A stretch of 64,000 nt of DNA from Streptomyces sp. NBC_00273 (GCF_036178145.1 NZ_CP108067.1:7143501-7207500); one strand, 5' to 3'. Positions 54,077 to 62,886 are shown, counted from the first letter of the stretch. The notes: generated by a model not told the origin, from the letters alone. Translations and numbers: made by a program.

Positions 54077-55138
54077 ATGGATCTTCCGCTCGCCGAAGCG
54101 ACCCGTGCCGAGTTCGCCCACTCCACCACCTACCTCAACACCGCCAAGTGCGGGGTCGTCCCGCGTTCCGCCGTCGCAGCCGTACGGGAGCTGGCCGAGG
54201 CGGCGGGGGCCGGGCTGCCCACCGGCTTCGGCGACTTCGACCGCGTGAACGGGGCCCGGGCGGCCTTCGCCCGCCTGGTCGGGGTGGACACCGACCGGGT
54301 GTCCATCGGCTCGGCCGTCTCCACCCACGTCGGCCTCGTCGCCGCCTCGCTCCCGCCGGGCGCCGAAGTGCTGTGTCCCGAGGGCGAGTTCTCCTCCGTG
54401 ATCAACCCCTTCGTGGCGCGCGGCGACCTCAAGGTGCGCTTCGCCCCGCTCGAAGCCGTCGCCGAGGCCGTGGGCCCCGGTACCGCCCTGGTCTCGCTGA
54501 GCGTCGTGCAGTCCGCGGACGGCCGCAAGGCCGACCTGGCGGCGGTGCGCGCGGCGGCGACCGCGCACGGGACCCGGATGCTCGTGGACGCGACCCAGGC
54601 GGTCGGCTGGCTCCCCTTCGACGCCTCGCCGTACGAGTACACGGTCGCCGCCGGCTTCAAATGGCTGCTCGGCGTGCGCGGAGCCTCGTACCTGACGGTG
54701 TCGCCGCAGGCCCAGCACACGCTGACCCCGCTGCACGCCGGATGGGTTCCGGCGGTGGCCGAAGGGGACGCCACCTACGGGCCGATGGCGGAACTCGCCC
54801 ACGGAGCGCGGCGGTTCGACGAGTCCCCGGCCTTCCTCGCCTACCACGCTTCCGAGCCGGCGCTGGCCCTGCTGGAGCGGATCGGCATCGAGGCCGTCCA
54901 CGCCCACGACACCGCCCTGGCCGCCCGCTACCGGGCCGGGCTCGCGAGCCTGGGCCACGAACCCGTCCCCGGCGACTCCGCCATCGTTTCCGTGCCGGGC
55001 CTCGCCGACCGGCAGCCCGCCCTGGAGGCGGCCGGCATCGTCACGTCCGCCCGCGCGGGCCTGCTGCGGGCCTCGTTCCACCTCTACAACACGGAGGCGG
55101 ACGTGGACCGGCTCCTGGACGCCCTCTCCGCCTCCTGA
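54077..55138 (+). CDS. Class V aminotransferase-like PLP enzyme
   Basis: This 353-residue protein has the class V aminotransferase fold, also seen in cysteine desulfurases. RMLVDATQAVGWLPFD is the cofactor-binding region, and the PLP lysine is in TVAAGFKWLLGVRG. LNTAKCGVVPRSA at the N-terminus and RASFHLYNTEADVDRL at the C-terminus are family features. There is no catalytic cysteine loop like that of SufS, so it is unlikely to be a desulfurase. The substrate is unknown. The ATG has a weak ribosome site. Confidence 0.88.
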   Translation: MDLPLAEATRAEFAHSTTYLNTAKCGVVPRSAVAAVRELAEAAGAGLPTGFGDFDRVNGARAAFARLVGVDTDRVSIGSAVSTHVGLVAASLPPGAEVLCPEGEFSSVINPFVARGDLKVRFAPLEAVAEAVGPGTALVSLSVVQSADGRKADLAAVRAAATAHGTRMLVDATQAVGWLPFDASPYEYTVAAGFKWLLGVRGASYLTVSPQAQHTLTPLHAGWVPAVAEGDATYGPMAELAHGARRFDESPAFLAYHASEPALALLERIGIEAVHAHDTALAARYRAGLASLGHEPVPGDSAIVSVPGLADRQPALEAAGIVTSARAGLLRASFHLYNTEADVDRLLDALSAS

Positions 55139-55168
55139 AGGGGCAGGGCCCGTGCGTACAGTGCCGCC

Positions 55169-56326
55169 ATGAGCGATGTGAGCGGTGTGAGCGGTGTGAG
55201 CGGTGTGGGCCATGCAGGCGATGTGCACGGCGGGCGCGACGGGCGCGACGTGCTGCACGTCAAGGGGCGGGTGCTGATCGGGCCCGACGAGGTGCGCGAC
55301 GAGCTGTGGGTGGTCGGCGGGCGGATCTCCTACGAGCGCCCGCCCGGCGCGCGCGAGATCACCACGGTGACCGGCTGGGCCCTGCCCGGACTGGTCGACG
55401 CGCACTGCCACGTGGGCCTGGACGCCCACGGCCCGGTCGACGCCGAGACCGCCGAGCGCCAGGCCCTCACCGACCGCGACGCCGGCACCCTCCTCATCCG
55501 GGACGCCGGTTCGCCCTCCGACACCCGCTGGATCGACGACCGCGAGGACCTGCCGAAGATCATCCGGGCCGGCCGGCACATCGCGCGCACCCGCCGCTAC
55601 ATCCGCAACTACGCCCACGAGATCGAACCCGCCGACCTCGTCGAGTACGTCGCCCGCGAGGCGCTGCGCGGCGACGGCTGGGTCAAGCTCGTCGGCGACT
55701 GGATCGACCGCGAGGTCGGGGACCTCGCGGCCTGCTGGCCGCGCACCGAAGTCGAGGCGGCCATCGCCGAGGCGCACCGGCTGGGCGCCCGCGTCACGGC
55801 GCACTGCTTCGCCGAGGACTCGCTGCGCGACCTGGTCGAGGCGGGCATCGACTGCATCGAGCACGCCACCGGCCTCACCGAGGACACCATCCCGCTGTTC
55901 GCGGAGCGCGGGGTCGCGATCGTCCCGACGCTCGTGAACATCGCGAACTTCCCGAAGATGGCGGCGGGCGGCGAGGCGAAGTTCCCGAACTGGTCGGCGC
56001 ACATGCGGCGGCTCCACGAAAGGCGTTACGACACCGTCCGAGCCGCCTACGACGCCGGCATCGAGGTCTTCGTCGGCACCGACGCGGGGGGCTCCCTGCC
56101 GCACGGTCTGGTCGCGGCGGAGGTCGCGGAGCTGGTCAAGGCCGGTATCCCGGCGATCGACGCCCTCTCCGCGACGACCTGGACGGCCCGCGAGTGGCTC
56201 GGCAGGCCGGGGCTGACCGAGGGGGCGCCCGCCGACCTCGTCGTGTACGCCGCCGACCCGCGGGCCGACGTGCGCGTGCTGGCGCAGCCGCTGCGGGTCG
56301 TCGTGAACGGCAGGGTCCGGGCCTGA
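55169..56326 (+). CDS. Amidohydrolase family (imidazolonepropionase-like) protein
   Basis: This 385-residue hydrolase has the metal-binding H79-C80-H81 in LVDAHCHVG, K173 in GWVKLVGDW (probably carbamylated), VTAHCFAEDS, CIEHATGL and the catalytic aspartate in GTDAGGSLPHG. It resembles PsiO/prolidase-type amidohydrolases that cleave amide or peptide bonds. The first 12 codons contain a 9-bp repeat (SGV three times), each with an in-frame GTG, so the true start is uncertain. It is 30 bases after the aminotransferase. Confidence 0.9.
   Translation: MSDVSGVSGVSGVGHAGDVHGGRDGRDVLHVKGRVLIGPDEVRDELWVVGGRISYERPPGAREITTVTGWALPGLVDAHCHVGLDAHGPVDAETAERQALTDRDAGTLLIRDAGSPSDTRWIDDREDLPKIIRAGRHIARTRRYIRNYAHEIEPADLVEYVAREALRGDGWVKLVGDWIDREVGDLAACWPRTEVEAAIAEAHRLGARVTAHCFAEDSLRDLVEAGIDCIEHATGLTEDTIPLFAERGVAIVPTLVNIANFPKMAAGGEAKFPNWSAHMRRLHERRYDTVRAAYDAGIEVFVGTDAGGSLPHGLVAAEVAELVKAGIPAIDALSATTWTAREWLGRPGLTEGAPADLVVYAADPRADVRVLAQPLRVVVNGRVRA
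55178..55204 (+). repeat. 9-bp tandem repeat at the amidohydrolase N-terminus
   Basis: GTGAGCGGT is repeated three times in frame, with a further GTG at 55205. Copy-number change would lengthen or shorten the N-terminus without a frameshift. Confidence 0.85.
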
Positions 56327-56478
56327 GCCGCGCGGTGGCGCCCGGTTGACGCCGCGTGACATCGGGGGCCCGTCGGTCGTTGAAGGAGGCTGCCCGGGCC
56401 GGGTGTTCGCGAAAGGAGAGAACTCGCGTTCTTCGTGGGGCGCAGTGATTCGAATGTGCACCCGGAAACCACCCTTTG

Positions 56479-56513
56479 GGGTGAACTCGCCTCAGGTTGG
56501 CCCTCGTTCACCC
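56479..56513. promoter_or_regulatory. Inverted repeat GGGTGAAC-N19-GTTCACCC
   Basis: Perfect 8-bp arms (56479-56486 and 56506-56513) lie 97 bases before the wall-anchored protein gene. The spacing suggests paired operator half-sites rather than a terminator. The GTTCACCC arm resembles a single PHO-box unit, but the orientation is inverted. Confidence 0.4.
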
Positions 56514-56609
56514 ACAGTGCGTAAAGATTCCGGAGTCGAGTCCGTCGGCGCCCGCGATGTCCCCCATCGGCGGCGCGACGGCACCCAACTCCCCGGGGGT
56601 TCCAGCACC

Positions 56610-57542
56610 GTGAACAGCCATACCTTCCGCAGGCCCGCGGCCGTCCTCCTCGCCACGGGAGCGGTGGCCCTGCTCGCCGCTCCGCCCGCCTTCGCCACGG
56701 GAGGCGGCGCGGCCGGGAGCAAGGGCAAGGCCGGCGCCGTCGTCCTGCGCGCCGGACTGGACGTGGGCCTGCTCAACAAGACCGTGCACGTTCCGCTGAA
56801 GACGACCCTCAACGAGGTCAGCGCCCCGGCGACGGCCGAGAAGACCGCGCTGACCGTCACCGTGGACGGGGCCGAGGGGAACAACCCGGTCAGCGTGCTG
56901 CGCGCCGACGTGGCCACCTCCAAGGCGACCGCCGACAAGACCCGGGCCGAGGCGGAGGCCAACCTCGCCAAGGCCTCCGTACACGTGCCCGGACTGCCGC
57001 TGCTCTCCCTCATCGAGGTGGAGAAGGTCACCTCCAAGGTCGTCTGCGAGGCGGGCAAGAAGCCGGTGGCCAGCGCGAACGCCCTCGGGAAGGTGACGGC
57101 GCTCGGCAAGAAGGTCACGCTGTCGGCGGGTGGTCCCACCAAGGTCGAGGTCCCTGGGATTGGCCAGATCGACCTGGAACTGTCCGCTACGGAGACCACC
57201 TCCACCACGGCCGCCGCGGCCGCGCTCCGCCTGAAGGTGGCGGTCAACCCGCTGAACCTGAACGTGGGGAACGTCGACGGCGAGATCGTGCTCGCCGAGG
57301 CGCACTGCGAGTCCCCCTCGACCTCGCCCGCGAACCCGGACGTCAAGCCCCAGGCGGCGACGGGGACCGGTTCCGGTTCCGTCGTGTCCGGCGGCACCGC
57401 CGGCAATCCGGGCACCACCGGTGCCAACCTCGCCGAGACCGGCGGCGGTTCACTGACTCCCTACGTCGCAGGTGGGGCCCTGACCCTGCTCGCCATCGGC
57501 GGGGGCGCGCTCCTGATCACCCGGCGGGGCAGGGCCTCGTAG
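56610..57542 (+). CDS. LAETG-anchored secreted protein (SCO1860-like)
   Basis: This 310-residue cell-surface protein is recognised as the family that I know from S. coelicolor SCO1860. GTG 56610 begins a signal peptide (PAAVLLATGAVALLAAPPAFA). The mature part is rich in alanine, valine and threonine (VPLKTTLNEVSAPATAEK). A spacer leads to the sortase motif LAETG at residues 274-278, a hydrophobic helix (GGALTLLAIGGGALL) and RRGR. Class E sortases anchor such proteins in Streptomyces. The function is unknown. Frame extension upstream lacks a ribosome site. Confidence 0.9.
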   Translation: MNSHTFRRPAAVLLATGAVALLAAPPAFATGGGAAGSKGKAGAVVLRAGLDVGLLNKTVHVPLKTTLNEVSAPATAEKTALTVTVDGAEGNNPVSVLRADVATSKATADKTRAEAEANLAKASVHVPGLPLLSLIEVEKVTSKVVCEAGKKPVASANALGKVTALGKKVTLSAGGPTKVEVPGIGQIDLELSATETTSTTAAAAALRLKVAVNPLNLNVGNVDGEIVLAEAHCESPSTSPANPDVKPQAATGTGSGSVVSGGTAGNPGTTGANLAETGGGSLTPYVAGGALTLLAIGGGALLITRRGRAS

Positions 57543-57653
57543 GGCGGCCGGGAGCTCCGGGCCGCCGCCCGGCGCGCCCGCCCCGAGGAGCGCACGGAGG
57601 GGAGTGCTCAACGGGTGACGGGCGAGGACGGGCGGCGTGCCCGGCAACTCAGG

Positions 57654-57691
57654 GGCCTGCGGGCCCCGGTGGCCTGCGGGCTCCGGTGGCC
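57654..57691. repeat. 17-bp tandem repeat in the gap before capA
   Basis: GGCCTGCGGGCYCCGGT occurs at 57654-57670 and 57671-57687, followed by a partial GGCCG. The 245-base gap between the LAETG gene and capA holds no gene. Confidence 0.7.
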
Positions 57692-57787
57692 GCGGGATCG
57701 ACGGCCGGTTCGGCGCGCGACGTGCTCGGGGGGCCGTGCTCGGCCGGTGACGCGGTCGGCCGGAGACGTGCCCGGTCGGTGACGAGC

Positions 57788-59011
57788 TCAGCGGGTGGCG
57801 TGCTCCAGGCCCTGTCCGCCCGCGCCACGTGACATCACGGCCTCGGTGACCTGCTGGTCGATCCGTGCGTACTCGCTCCGCTTCGCGGCCGGGAGCGAGG
57901 TGTCCGAGGCGGCGCAGGAGGCGCAGACGACGCGGAACGGCGGCCCCATGTCCGAGTACTGCGTGAGGTATTCGGCCTTCACCACCTCCCAGCGGCCCGG
58001 ATGGCCCGCCGCCGGGGAGAAGGTGAAGCGGGGGACCGAGGACTGGTTGCCGCGCAGCTTGTCGGTCGGTACGAAGCTGGCGACCTGGTCGCCCATGCCG
58101 AAGACCACCCAGGTGCCGTTGATCTTCTCGTAGGGCTGCGGCACGTGGTTGTGCGTGCCGATGATCAGATCGATGGCGGGGAGCCCGTCGGCCGAGCGGG
58201 CGGCGGTCAGCGCCTGCGCCAGTGCCTTCTGCTGTTCATCGGGCGCCGTCTGCCACTCGGTGCCCCAGTGGACGCTGAGCACCACCACGTTCGCGCCCCC
58301 CGCCCGGGCCGCCCGGGCGTCGGCGAGGATCCGGTCCTCGTCGATCAGATTGACGGCCCACGGCTTGCCCGGGGGAAGCGGGATGCCGTTCGTGCCGTAC
58401 GTGTAGGAGAGCTGGGCGATCTTCGCCCCGCCCGCCCCGAGCAGCGCCGGGGCCTTGGCCTCCTCCGCGCTGCGGGCCGAGCCGACGTGCTGGATGCCGA
58501 CCCGGTCGAGGTGCTCCAGGGTGCGGGCGAGGCCCTCGTAGCCGTCGTCCAGGGTGTGGTTCGAGGCGGTGGAACAGCTGTCGTACCCGGCGTCCCCGAG
58601 GGCGTCCGCCAACTGGTGCGGGGCCTTGAAGGTGGGATAGCCGGTGTAGGGGCCGCCGGGGCGCCCGTACGGTATCTCGTGGTGGCATATCGCCAGGTCA
58701 GCGGCGGATATCAGGGGTTTGACCCCGGCGAGTATCTTCCGGAAGTCGTACTCCCCGGCCTTTCCCGCGTCGTCCGCCGACCGCTGGACGATCGACGGGT
58801 ACGGGATGATGTCGCCGGTCGCCACCAGCACGAACGGCTTACCGGCGACGCCCGCGGGCGCGTCCGCCTCGCCCCGGCCCGGCTCGCCCCGGAGCCGCTG
58901 CTCCGTGGCGGGCCCCGCGCCGTTGTCGAACAGCTGCGGTACGGCGTAGAACCCGGCGCCCACGACCGCCAGCGCGGCCAGAGCCATGCCTGTCTTGGCG
59001 GATGACTTCAT
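57788..59011 (-). CDS. CapA-family (PGA_cap) exported protein
   Basis: This 407-residue protein has an N-terminal membrane or signal segment (TGMALAALAVVGAGFYAVP) and the metallophosphatase-like PGA_cap domain: GDIIPYPS, HHEIPYGRPGGP, SCSTASNHTLDDG, VLSVHWGTEW and IIGTHNHVPQPYE. CapA proteins act in capsule or polyglutamate assembly elsewhere. In Streptomyces their role is unknown, possibly in cell-wall phosphate chemistry. It converges on the LAETG protein gene. The start ATG follows AATGAAG-like sequence without a clear ribosome site. Confidence 0.9.
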   Translation of the reverse strand: MKSSAKTGMALAALAVVGAGFYAVPQLFDNGAGPATEQRLRGEPGRGEADAPAGVAGKPFVLVATGDIIPYPSIVQRSADDAGKAGEYDFRKILAGVKPLISAADLAICHHEIPYGRPGGPYTGYPTFKAPHQLADALGDAGYDSCSTASNHTLDDGYEGLARTLEHLDRVGIQHVGSARSAEEAKAPALLGAGGAKIAQLSYTYGTNGIPLPPGKPWAVNLIDEDRILADARAARAGGANVVVLSVHWGTEWQTAPDEQQKALAQALTAARSADGLPAIDLIIGTHNHVPQPYEKINGTWVVFGMGDQVASFVPTDKLRGNQSSVPRFTFSPAAGHPGRWEVVKAEYLTQYSDMGPPFRVVCASCAASDTSLPAAKRSEYARIDQQVTEAVMSRGAGGQGLEHATR

Positions 59012-59152
59012 TCCCGACCCCCGATGTCATGCACTGATGCGGGGATCCTCACCCGGCCCCGCCCCCGCGGCCATCGTAGGGAGCCATAGGGGTGACGACA
59101 CCATCGGCGCACCGTAAGGACCGCGGGTCTGACGGGGGCCGTGGAGGTCGGT

Positions 59153-59171
59153 CCGGCCGGCGCGCGGCCGG
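59153..59171 (-). terminator. Possible terminator after the CobC fusion
   Basis: CCGGCC (59153) and GGCCGG (59166) flank a 7-base loop about 20 bases beyond the minus-strand stop. The arms are short and GC-rich, so this is only a weak candidate. Confidence 0.35.
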
Positions 59172-59189
59172 CGCACGCTCAACCCGCGC

Positions 59190-60653
59190 TCAGCGCGCCG
59201 CCAGGGCGAGGGCGTGGTCCAGGGCCTGGAGCAGCCGGCCCGTCGTCGCCCGGTCGCGCACCGCCAGCCGGAGCCAGGAGTGGTCCAACCCGGGGAAGGT
59301 GTCCCCGCGGCGGACGGCGAAGCCGAGGGCGCGCAGCCGGGTGCGGACCTCGGCCCCGCCCGTCACCCGGATCAGGACGAACGGCCCCTCCGCCACCCCG
59401 AAGACCGTCACCTCGTCGAACTCCGCGAGCCCGGCCAGCAGGTGCGCGCGGTCCACTGCGATCCGCCGGGCCGCTTCCTCCGCCTCGGCGAGCGCCGCCG
59501 GAGCCACACAGGCCTCGGCCGCCACCAGCGCCGGGGTCGACACCGGCCACAACGGCTGGACGGCCGCCAGTTTCGCGATCACCTCGGGCTCGGCCAGCAC
59601 GTAGCCGATCCGCAGCCCCGCCAGCCCCCACGTCTTGGTCAGGCTCCGCAGCACCACCAGACCCGGCAGGTCCATCCGTCCGGCCAGGGCCTCCCGCTCG
59701 CCCGGGACCGCGTCCATGAACGCCTCGTCCACGACCAGGATCCGGCCCGGCCGGGCCAGCGCCGCCAGTGTCCCTGCCGGGTGCAGCACGGACGTCGGGT
59801 TGGTCGGATTGCCGATCACCACCAGGTCCGCGTCCTCGGGCACGTCCGCCGGGTCCAGCCGGAAGCCGTCCTCCGCCCGCAGCACCACGCGCTCGACCTG
59901 GTGCCCCGCGTCCCGCAGGGCCGCCTCCGGCTCGGTGAACTGCGGGTGCACCACGACCGGCCGTACGGCTCCCAGGGCCCGGGCGATCAGCACGAAGGCC
60001 TCCGCGGCCCCGGCCGTCAACAGCACCCGCTCGACCGGCAGCTCGTGCCGGGCCGCCACCGCCGCGCGGGCGCGCCGCCCGTCGGGATATGCGGCGAGGT
60101 CCCCGAGCGAGGCGGCGATCCGCTGCTTGAGCCAGTCCGGCGGGGTGTCCGCACGTACGTTGACCGCCAGGTCCACCAGTGCGGAGCCCGCGTCGATCAC
60201 CTCGGCGTCCCCGTGGTGGCGCAGGTCGTGCGCGGCGGCCGTGGCCACGGCGCAGGTCGCCGACACCGACCGCCGCTTGGGCACGAGGAGTTCCCCGCCG
60301 CCCGCGAGGGCCGCGGCCTCCGCCACCGAGGGGGTACCGGTGGCGGCGCGCGCCGCCTCCGAGGGGTGTGGCACGGTGATGGCGGCCAGCCGGGCGGCGG
60401 GGTAGCTCACCAGGGGCACGCCGAAACGTTCCGCCGCGCCCGTGATCCCGGCCTCGCCCGCCTTGGACTCCACCGTGGCCAACGCCGTCACCGCCCCCAC
60501 GGCCAGCCCGGCCCCCCGCAGCGCCTCCTCGACCAGGGCGCAGACCTCCGCGACGGAAACCCCCGCGCGTCCGCCGACCCCGACCACCACCTGCGTCGCG
60601 TACTCGCCCACCGGGGGCCATCCCTCCGTAGTCACCATCACCGTCACCGGCAC
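59190..60653 (-). CDS. cobC: CbiG-CobC fusion, cobalamin biosynthesis
   Basis: This 487-residue protein joins two domains. Residues 1-130 resemble the C-terminal cobalamin biosynthesis domain of CbiG/CobE (VVVGVGGRAGVSVAEV, then ATVESKAGEAGI). Residues about 150-487 are a class I/II aminotransferase related to CobC/CobD threonine-phosphate decarboxylase, with VIGNPTNPTS and PLP lysine K340 in SLTKTWGLAGLRIGY. I recognise this as the M. tuberculosis Rv2231c-type architecture. It would supply the aminopropanol side chain. GTG or ATG starts near 60653 are uncertain. It is divergent from the ZIP gene. Confidence 0.9.
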   Translation of the reverse strand: MPVTVMVTTEGWPPVGEYATQVVVGVGGRAGVSVAEVCALVEEALRGAGLAVGAVTALATVESKAGEAGITGAAERFGVPLVSYPAARLAAITVPHPSEAARAATGTPSVAEAAALAGGGELLVPKRRSVSATCAVATAAAHDLRHHGDAEVIDAGSALVDLAVNVRADTPPDWLKQRIAASLGDLAAYPDGRRARAAVAARHELPVERVLLTAGAAEAFVLIARALGAVRPVVVHPQFTEPEAALRDAGHQVERVVLRAEDGFRLDPADVPEDADLVVIGNPTNPTSVLHPAGTLAALARPGRILVVDEAFMDAVPGEREALAGRMDLPGLVVLRSLTKTWGLAGLRIGYVLAEPEVIAKLAAVQPLWPVSTPALVAAEACVAPAALAEAEEAARRIAVDRAHLLAGLAEFDEVTVFGVAEGPFVLIRVTGGAEVRTRLRALGFAVRRGDTFPGLDHSWLRLAVRDRATTGRLLQALDHALALAAR

Positions 60654-60742
60654 ATGCCCGGCCGGTCGGCCGTCAACACTCCGCCGCCCGCCACCCGCGC
60701 GCGGACGTGCACTCGGGCCGAGGAGTCTGTATTCAGGGGCGC

Positions 60743-61468
60743 ATGGCCGTGATCGTGGCGCTGGGCGCGTTCCTGATGACCCTGGCGGGCGGATGGGCGG
60801 CGCAGCGCGTCACCGACCGCCGCCACCTCGTGCTGGGCCTGGCCGGCGGGCTGATGCTCGGCGTCGTGGGCCTCGACCTGCTCCCGGAGGCCCTCCACGC
60901 GGCGGGCGAGGAGGTGTTCGGCGTCCCGCTCGCCCTGCTGCTCTTCGTGGCCGGGTTCCTGGTCGCGCACGTCGTGGAACGGCTGTTGGCGGTCCGCCAG
61001 GCCGCGCACGGCGCCGAGGACGGCGCCCGCGTCCCCCAGGTCGGACTCACCGCGGCCGCGGCCATGGTCGGCCACAGCCTCGCCGACGGGGTGGCCCTGG
61101 GCGCGGCCTTCCAGGTCGGCGGGGGGATGGGCGTGGCCGTGGCGCTGGCCGTCATCACCCACGACTTCGCCGACGGGTTCAACACCTACACGCTCACCAG
61201 CCTGTACGGGAACGACCGCCGCAAGGCCCTGATGATGCTCCTCGCGGACGCCGTCGCCCCGGTCGTGGGCGCGGCGTCCACCTTGCTGTTCACCCTTCCG
61301 GAGGAACCCCTCGGCGCGTACCTCGGCTTCTTCGGAGGCGTCCTGCTGTACCTCGCGTCCGCCGAGATCCTGCCCGAGGCGCACCACAAGCACCCCGCCC
61401 TGTCCACGCTGATGTGCACGGTGGGCGGGGTGGCCGGGATCTGGCTCGTGGTGGGCATCGCGGACTGA
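60743..61468 (+). CDS. ZIP-family metal transporter
   Basis: This 241-residue membrane protein has about seven hydrophobic helices. The metal-site helices carry HSLADGVALGAAF and HDFADGFNTYT, the paired histidine/aspartate pattern of ZIP transporters. ZIP proteins import zinc, iron, manganese or cobalt. Sitting between cobalamin genes, cobalt is an attractive but unproven substrate. ATG 60743 follows AGGGGC. It is divergent from the CobC fusion and converges on cobB. Confidence 0.9.
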   Translation: MAVIVALGAFLMTLAGGWAAQRVTDRRHLVLGLAGGLMLGVVGLDLLPEALHAAGEEVFGVPLALLLFVAGFLVAHVVERLLAVRQAAHGAEDGARVPQVGLTAAAAMVGHSLADGVALGAAFQVGGGMGVAVALAVITHDFADGFNTYTLTSLYGNDRRKALMMLLADAVAPVVGAASTLLFTLPEEPLGAYLGFFGGVLLYLASAEILPEAHHKHPALSTLMCTVGGVAGIWLVVGIAD

Positions 61469-61488
61469 GCGCCGGCCGGGGGCGGAGG

Positions 61489-62886
61489 TCACCGTCGTGC
61501 TGCCGCGGCTTCCGCGAAACGGCGCGCGACGGACGGCTCCGCCGCCCAGTGCGTGTGCAGGTAGCTCGCGTGCACGCCCTGCTGCACGAAGCCCTCGACC
61601 CGGCGCTCCGGGTGCGTGAACCCCCACGCCGGGGCCGCCCCGGCGCCCGGCTCGATCACCGTCCGGTGGAACTCGTGCCCGCGCAGCCGGGTCCCGGCCG
61701 GCGCGAGCGCGCTGTCGGACACCGCCACCGCCTCGCGGTAGCCGAGGGTGAGGCGCTCCGACATCCGCGCGTCGGCGTCGAGCACCCCGCACATGGGCTT
61801 CCCGTCCAGCGACCGGCCGAGGTACAGCAGCCCGGCGCACTCGGCGGCGACCGGGCCGCCGGCCGCGGCGAAGGCGGCGACGGCCGCCCGCAACGGTTCG
61901 TTGGCGGACAGCTCGGGCGCGTACACCTCCGGGAAGCCGCCACCGATCACCAGGCCGGTGGTGCCGGGCGGGAGCGCCTCGTCCCGGAGCGGGTCGAAGG
62001 TGACGACCTCCGCTCCGGCGGCGGTGAGCAGCTCGGTGTGCTCGGCGTACGAGAACGTGAACGCCGGCCCGCCCGCGACGGCGACCACCGGCCGTCTGCC
62101 GGGGGCTCCGCCCCCGGACTCCCGCGCCTCGAACGCCGGAGCGGCTCGATCGGGCGACCACGCCTCGCAGTCCAGCGGCGGGGCCGTGCGGGCCAGCGCC
62201 ATCAGGGCGTCCAGGTCGCAGCCCGCCCGGACCTGCGCGGCCAGCGCCGCCACCGAGGCCAGCGCGTCGGTGTGCCGCTCGGCCACCGGGATCAGACCCA
62301 GGTGGCGCGAGGGCGTGGCCACCTGCGGAGCCCGCCGCAGGACACCGAGGACCGGCATCCCCGCCTCCTCCAGGGCCTCCCGCAGCATCACCTCGTGCCG
62401 GTCGGAGCCGACCTTGTTCAAGATCACGCCCCCCAGCCGCACCTGCGGGTCGAAGGACGCGAAGCCGTGCACCAGCGCCGCCACCGAACGCGACTGCGAG
62501 GAGGCGTCGACCACCAGCACCACCGGCGCCCGCAGCAACTTCGCGACCTGTGCCGTAGACGCCAGTTCGCCCCGGCCCGCGGCGCCGTCGTAGAGCCCCA
62601 TGACGCCCTCGACGACGGCCAGATCGCACCCGGCCGCCCCGTGCGCGAACAGCGGAGCGACCAGCTCCGGCCCGCACATGAAGGCGTCGAGGTTGCGTCC
62701 CGGCCGGCCGGTGGCCAGCGCGTGGTAGCCGGGGTCGATGTAGTCGGGCCCGGCCTTGTGCGGGGACACGGCGAGGCCGCGCTCCGAGAAGGCCGCCATC
62801 AGGCCCGTGGCCACGGTGGTCTTGCCGCTGCCGGACGACGGAGCGGCAATGACCAGCCGAGGCACGTTGAACGGGTACGAAGTCAC
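61489..62886 (-). CDS. cobB: Cobyrinate a,c-diamide synthase
   Basis: This 465-residue enzyme amidates the a and c side chains of cobyrinate or hydrogenobyrinate, using ATP and glutamine. The P-loop SSGSGKTTVATGL, GPDYIDPGYH and EGVMGLYDG form the N-terminal domain. The C-terminal glutaminase domain has its catalytic cysteine in AAECAGLLYLG. The two are joined at about residues 250-262 by a linker (ARESGGGAPGRRP) that corresponds to a dispersed repeat in the DNA (62101-62150). GTG 62886 overlaps the cobO stop. Confidence 0.95.
   Translation of the reverse strand: MTSYPFNVPRLVIAAPSSGSGKTTVATGLMAAFSERGLAVSPHKAGPDYIDPGYHALATGRPGRNLDAFMCGPELVAPLFAHGAAGCDLAVVEGVMGLYDGAAGRGELASTAQVAKLLRAPVVLVVDASSQSRSVAALVHGFASFDPQVRLGGVILNKVGSDRHEVMLREALEEAGMPVLGVLRRAPQVATPSRHLGLIPVAERHTDALASVAALAAQVRAGCDLDALMALARTAPPLDCEAWSPDRAAPAFEARESGGGAPGRRPVVAVAGGPAFTFSYAEHTELLTAAGAEVVTFDPLRDEALPPGTTGLVIGGGFPEVYAPELSANEPLRAAVAAFAAAGGPVAAECAGLLYLGRSLDGKPMCGVLDADARMSERLTLGYREAVAVSDSALAPAGTRLRGHEFHRTVIEPGAGAAPAWGFTHPERRVEGFVQQGVHASYLHTHWAAEPSVARRFAEAAAARR
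62101..62150. repeat. Dispersed repeat inside cobB
   Basis: The bases GGGGGCTCCGCCCCC at 62101-62115 and GCGCCTCGAACGCCGG at about 62124-62139 closely match, with two one-base indels and few substitutions, the complement of the intergenic element at 10746-10783. Here the element is in frame and encodes the linker between the two cobB domains on the minus strand. Confidence 0.7.

Noticed and set aside
53819..56461. 880-codon minus-strand open frame
   Set aside because: It covers the aminotransferase and amidohydrolase genes, which have intact active sites on the plus strand. The antisense composition is repetitive.
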